Below are positions 61,614 to 64,000 of a stretch of 64,000 nucleotides of DNA, piece after piece. The notes under the pieces were generated by a model. It saw nothing but the letters and a program-made list of their open reading frames with translations, searched no databases and was not told the DNA's origin. Both the position numbers and the translations under genes were made by a program. The stretch lies in NCBI RefSeq assembly GCF_900078755.1, contig NZ_FKIH01000003.1; one strand, written 5' to 3'. Each line of letters begins with the position of its first letter. The stretch's first letter is position 1. This DNA comes from Ichthyocystis sparus. Its GTDB lineage: Bacteria > Pseudomonadota > Gammaproteobacteria > Burkholderiales > 2013Ark19i.

Positions 61614-63176
61614 ATGATTAAGAAAGAACAGGGAAAAGGCTCCAGTGAGTACAATAGGATGCTAGATTTCCCTAAAGACGGTGCAATGGGCAACTCATTA
61701 TCATCCGATGGGGATGTGTCTTCGTATACGTATAAAGAGTTAGAGCAATCTTTAGTAGATATGCGACTTTCTGTTTCCGCGGCTCTAAATACTGATAATC
61801 TTAATGATCGTATAAAGGCTGTATGGTCTTTAGCTGTTTCAAGCAGTGCTGTTATTAGCGCCTCCCTATATGCCTTTAATTCTGACGCTTTGCCTGATAG
61901 ACAGGGATTTTGGGAAATTGGCTGTTCCTTCATTGATAAGCTTGAAGAAGCTATGTCTAAGTGCATAGATTCTTTGCCGGATGAAGCACCTAGGCTAAGG
62001 TTGAATTTATCCCGGGAATACCTTTACCTAATGCGTATGAAGTTCTTATGGTACGCCGCATACTACCGTGCTGTACCGGATAAGTGGTGGGTTAACTGCT
62101 TCAAGGCTTTTGGTGTCATTTTCACCTACCATAAGAGTATTGACCCAGAAAAACTCTCTGGCCACCATAAGCTCTTTTTAAGAGAATTTATACACACTAT
62201 TGTTTGCTCTATTTGCTCTTTTCAGTCACTAAATCCTGCTGAAATATTTATTGTAAACAATGTTTTGGCTGAAGTTTCTGCTGATGTCAAGTTAAGTAGT
62301 GAGCCGTTGCCTTTTTGCAGGTTCTTTTTTAACTTAGATGAACCTGAGAAGAGCGTTCGTCCACTATCTGAGAAAAAACCAGATGAAAAGGTGGATTTTT
62401 ATCTAGGCCTGGAAAATATTGGTGAAAGTATTGTAACGGCATTTGATGTTGCTGAATATCCAAGCATACTGGAGGTTCAAAAGAACCGGCTGATTAATTT
62501 GCTAAAAATTCAATGGGGCGGATATGGTGAGAGTCGCCGTCTGCATGAGAGGCATGAGGCTGGTTTTGAGGCATTTGGAGTATTTGGCTATGAAAATATT
62601 TTGGGGATCATAAAAACTAATCCAAGAGAATATTTATCCAAATTATCAGCTGATGTACTCTGGAAGGTTACCGATATGAGTGCCAGCAGTTTCGGGGTTG
62701 TTATACCAGATTTGAGAGGTAGCCCCATTGTAATACACACAATTTTGGCTTTAGCATTGCCTAAAGCTATGTCTTGGCGTATCTGTTTAGTTAGACGTTT
62801 TAAACGTACTGAAAACGATAGTGGTTTTATTGGAATAGAGGTGCTCTCTGCTCAACCTGCCGTAGCTTTTTTTGAGGGTAAGAAGGGAGATAGTCCGATA
62901 GTTAAAAGAAATGTATTTTCTTTTCCTGACTATGACTCCCTTAAGGATAAGTTGGATGCCGTAAATAATGTATTTTTAATCCCTACTGATCTTACTAGTA
63001 AAGGTTTTGATTGTTCTCTAGTGTCCGTTATGAGTGGTGATTGTAATCAAAGCTTTGCTAAGAATGAAATTGAGGATGTTTTTTCTGAAACAACGCTAAT
63101 TCGCTGCTTTTCTTCTGATGATGGCAACTCCTCTACATTCCCGTCTGGTATTGATGATTGGTTTCTTGATAGCTAA
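61614..63176 (+). CDS. Conserved protein with C-terminal PilZ-like domain
   Basis: 520 residues. The long N-terminal part (about 1-350) is helical and not recognised. Near 350-450 the pattern VTDMSASSFGVVIPD ... WRICLVRRFKRTENDSGFIGIEVLSAQPAVAFFE resembles the PilZ-type domain seen at the end of a betaproteobacterial family of similar length. Key Arg residues of the c-di-GMP motif are not evident, so binding cannot be claimed. It lies between thyA and pmbA. AGGTG stands about 10 bases before the ATG. Confidence 0.6.
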   Translation: MIKKEQGKGSSEYNRMLDFPKDGAMGNSLSSDGDVSSYTYKELEQSLVDMRLSVSAALNTDNLNDRIKAVWSLAVSSSAVISASLYAFNSDALPDRQGFWEIGCSFIDKLEEAMSKCIDSLPDEAPRLRLNLSREYLYLMRMKFLWYAAYYRAVPDKWWVNCFKAFGVIFTYHKSIDPEKLSGHHKLFLREFIHTIVCSICSFQSLNPAEIFIVNNVLAEVSADVKLSSEPLPFCRFFFNLDEPEKSVRPLSEKKPDEKVDFYLGLENIGESIVTAFDVAEYPSILEVQKNRLINLLKIQWGGYGESRRLHERHEAGFEAFGVFGYENILGIIKTNPREYLSKLSADVLWKVTDMSASSFGVVIPDLRGSPIVIHTILALALPKAMSWRICLVRRFKRTENDSGFIGIEVLSAQPAVAFFEGKKGDSPIVKRNVFSFPDYDSLKDKLDAVNNVFLIPTDLTSKGFDCSLVSVMSGDCNQSFAKNEIEDVFSETTLIRCFSSDDGNSSTFPSGIDDWFLDS

Positions 63177-63290
63177 AACACCTATGTTTAGTTACCGCTA
63201 AAAAATAATTACTGATCACAATTACTGCGTAAACTTCTTGAAATTGTTATGATCCTCTCCTTGCTGGTGTTTTGTGGATATGGGAGAGCT

Positions 63291-64000
63291 ATGTCTAAAG
63301 ATAAAGTAGAATGTGAATTTTCCATGAGTAGTCGTGATTTATCCGATCTATCAATGCATGTTTTAGATTTATGTAATTCTGAAGGTGCTACTCAGGCTGA
63401 TGTAGATGTATCAGAGTCATATGGTTTGTGTGTTGTCGTTCGCAATGGAGATAAGGAGACTGTAGAGTTTAATCGTGATAAGTCATGTTCTGTTACTGTA
63501 TACGTAGATAAGAAAAGAGGTTCTGCCTCAACGTCTGATTTTTCCGTTTCTTCAGTCGAACAAATGGTCAAAAAAGCTGCGTCGATTGCTCAGTACTCTG
63601 AAACTGATGAAGCTGCAGGCTTAGCTGATGAAGAAGAGCTGTTTAAAGGCACTGTTCCTGATTTATCTTTATTTCACCCATGGGAATTGACACCCGATAA
63701 AGCATCGGAGATTGCGTGTTACTGCGAAGATGCAGGATTGAGTTATAGTTCTGAGATCACCCAATCCGAGGGAGTCTCTGTTTCTACAGCACATAGCCAG
63801 TTTGTATCTGCAAACTCTGCTGGATTTCACGGGGGATATTCTTCATCTCGACATTTCTTATCTTGTTCTTTTTTGGCAGGATCTGGTGATAAAAAGCAGA
63901 GGGATGGCTGGTTTTCATCACGTCGTGATTGGAAGGATCTTTCTGATCCTAGTGAGATTGGTGTATATGCCGCCAAACGAACGTTGTCCCATTTGGGTGC
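63291..64000 (+). CDS. pmbA: TldD/PmbA-family metallopeptidase subunit, 5' part
   Basis: Partial: it runs off the right edge. The start ATG at 63291 follows GGGAGAG. The visible 236 residues match PmbA/TldE: a first helix-strand unit with GATQADVDVSESYGLCVVVRNGD, VEFNRDKSCSVTVYVDKKRGSAST, and then the VSTAHSQFVSANSAGFHGGYSSS region. PmbA works with TldD on peptides such as microcin precursors. The active-site part lies outside the window. Confidence 0.9.
   Translation, partial: MSKDKVECEFSMSSRDLSDLSMHVLDLCNSEGATQADVDVSESYGLCVVVRNGDKETVEFNRDKSCSVTVYVDKKRGSASTSDFSVSSVEQMVKKAASIAQYSETDEAAGLADEEELFKGTVPDLSLFHPWELTPDKASEIACYCEDAGLSYSSEITQSEGVSVSTAHSQFVSANSAGFHGGYSSSRHFLSCSFLAGSGDKKQRDGWFSSRRDWKDLSDPSEIGVYAAKRTLSHLG

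Noticed and set aside
1..64000. Insertion sequences or prophage genes
   Set aside because: No transposase, integrase or phage structural gene was recognised on either strand.

Overview
The window looks like a chromosome segment from a host-associated betaproteobacterium with an AT-rich genome. The core genes support this: a divergent ftsY / M16-M16-rsmD cluster and a lolB-ispE-(tRNA-Gln)-prs-rplY-pth cluster, both typical of Betaproteobacteria. A complete type III secretion system (T3SS) and a tandem family of unrecognised coiled-coil proteins point to an intracellular or epithelial parasite or symbiont. The combination recalls fish epitheliocystis agents such as Candidatus Ichthyocystis. That match is a guess from memory and was not tested.

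Layout. (1) 1-11.3 kb: a tandem array of paralogous genes, all on +. Each has a Ser/Gly-rich N-terminus, two copies of an undescribed domain of about 90 residues, and a long Lys/Glu/Arg coiled coil. Two copies look intact, one is cut by the window edge, one is interrupted by an in-frame TGA, and one is a decayed remnant. The flanking non-coding DNA is duplicated with the genes. (2) 11.3-18.2 kb: a small membrane protein, then nadD, rsfS, ftsY, two M16 peptidases, rsmD and folA. (3) 18.2-52.8 kb: a T3SS island. It opens with an operon of two unknown membrane proteins and a membrane-bound SpoIIE/RsbU-type phosphatase. Next come a minus-strand needle/basal-body block (chaperone, sctF, a YscE-like gene, sctD), a STAS anti-anti-sigma factor, and a minus-strand export-gate/gatekeeper block (sctV, sctY, sctX, SycN-like, sctW). 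Across a divergent promoter region lie two tandem translocon cassettes, followed by a long + operon: sctG-like, sctI, J, K, L, N, O, P, Q, R, S, T, U, a chaperone and the secretin sctC. (4) 52.8-64 kb: housekeeping genes pth, rplY, prs, tRNA-Gln, ispE, lolB, mutM, ferredoxin, coaD, thyA, a PilZ-like protein and the start of pmbA. A secreted serine hydrolase sits between tRNA-Gln and ispE.

How it works together. The island appears to encode a whole injectisome: basal body (C, D, J), export gate (R, S, T, U, V), sorting platform and ATPase (K, L, N, O, Q), rod and needle (I, F), gatekeeper (W), translocators and dedicated chaperones. The translocator block follows the Salmonella SPI-2 sseA-sseB-sscA-sseC-sseD order, and the chaperone-SctE-SctB-chaperone part is then repeated. 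The gatekeeper block follows the Yersinia yopN-sycN-yscX-yscY-yscV order. The phosphatase and the STAS protein suggest partner-switching control as in the Bordetella btr system, but no kinase/anti-sigma gene lies in the window. The coiled-coil family has no signal peptides and T3-signal-like N-termini, so its members are candidate substrates of this machine; this is inference.
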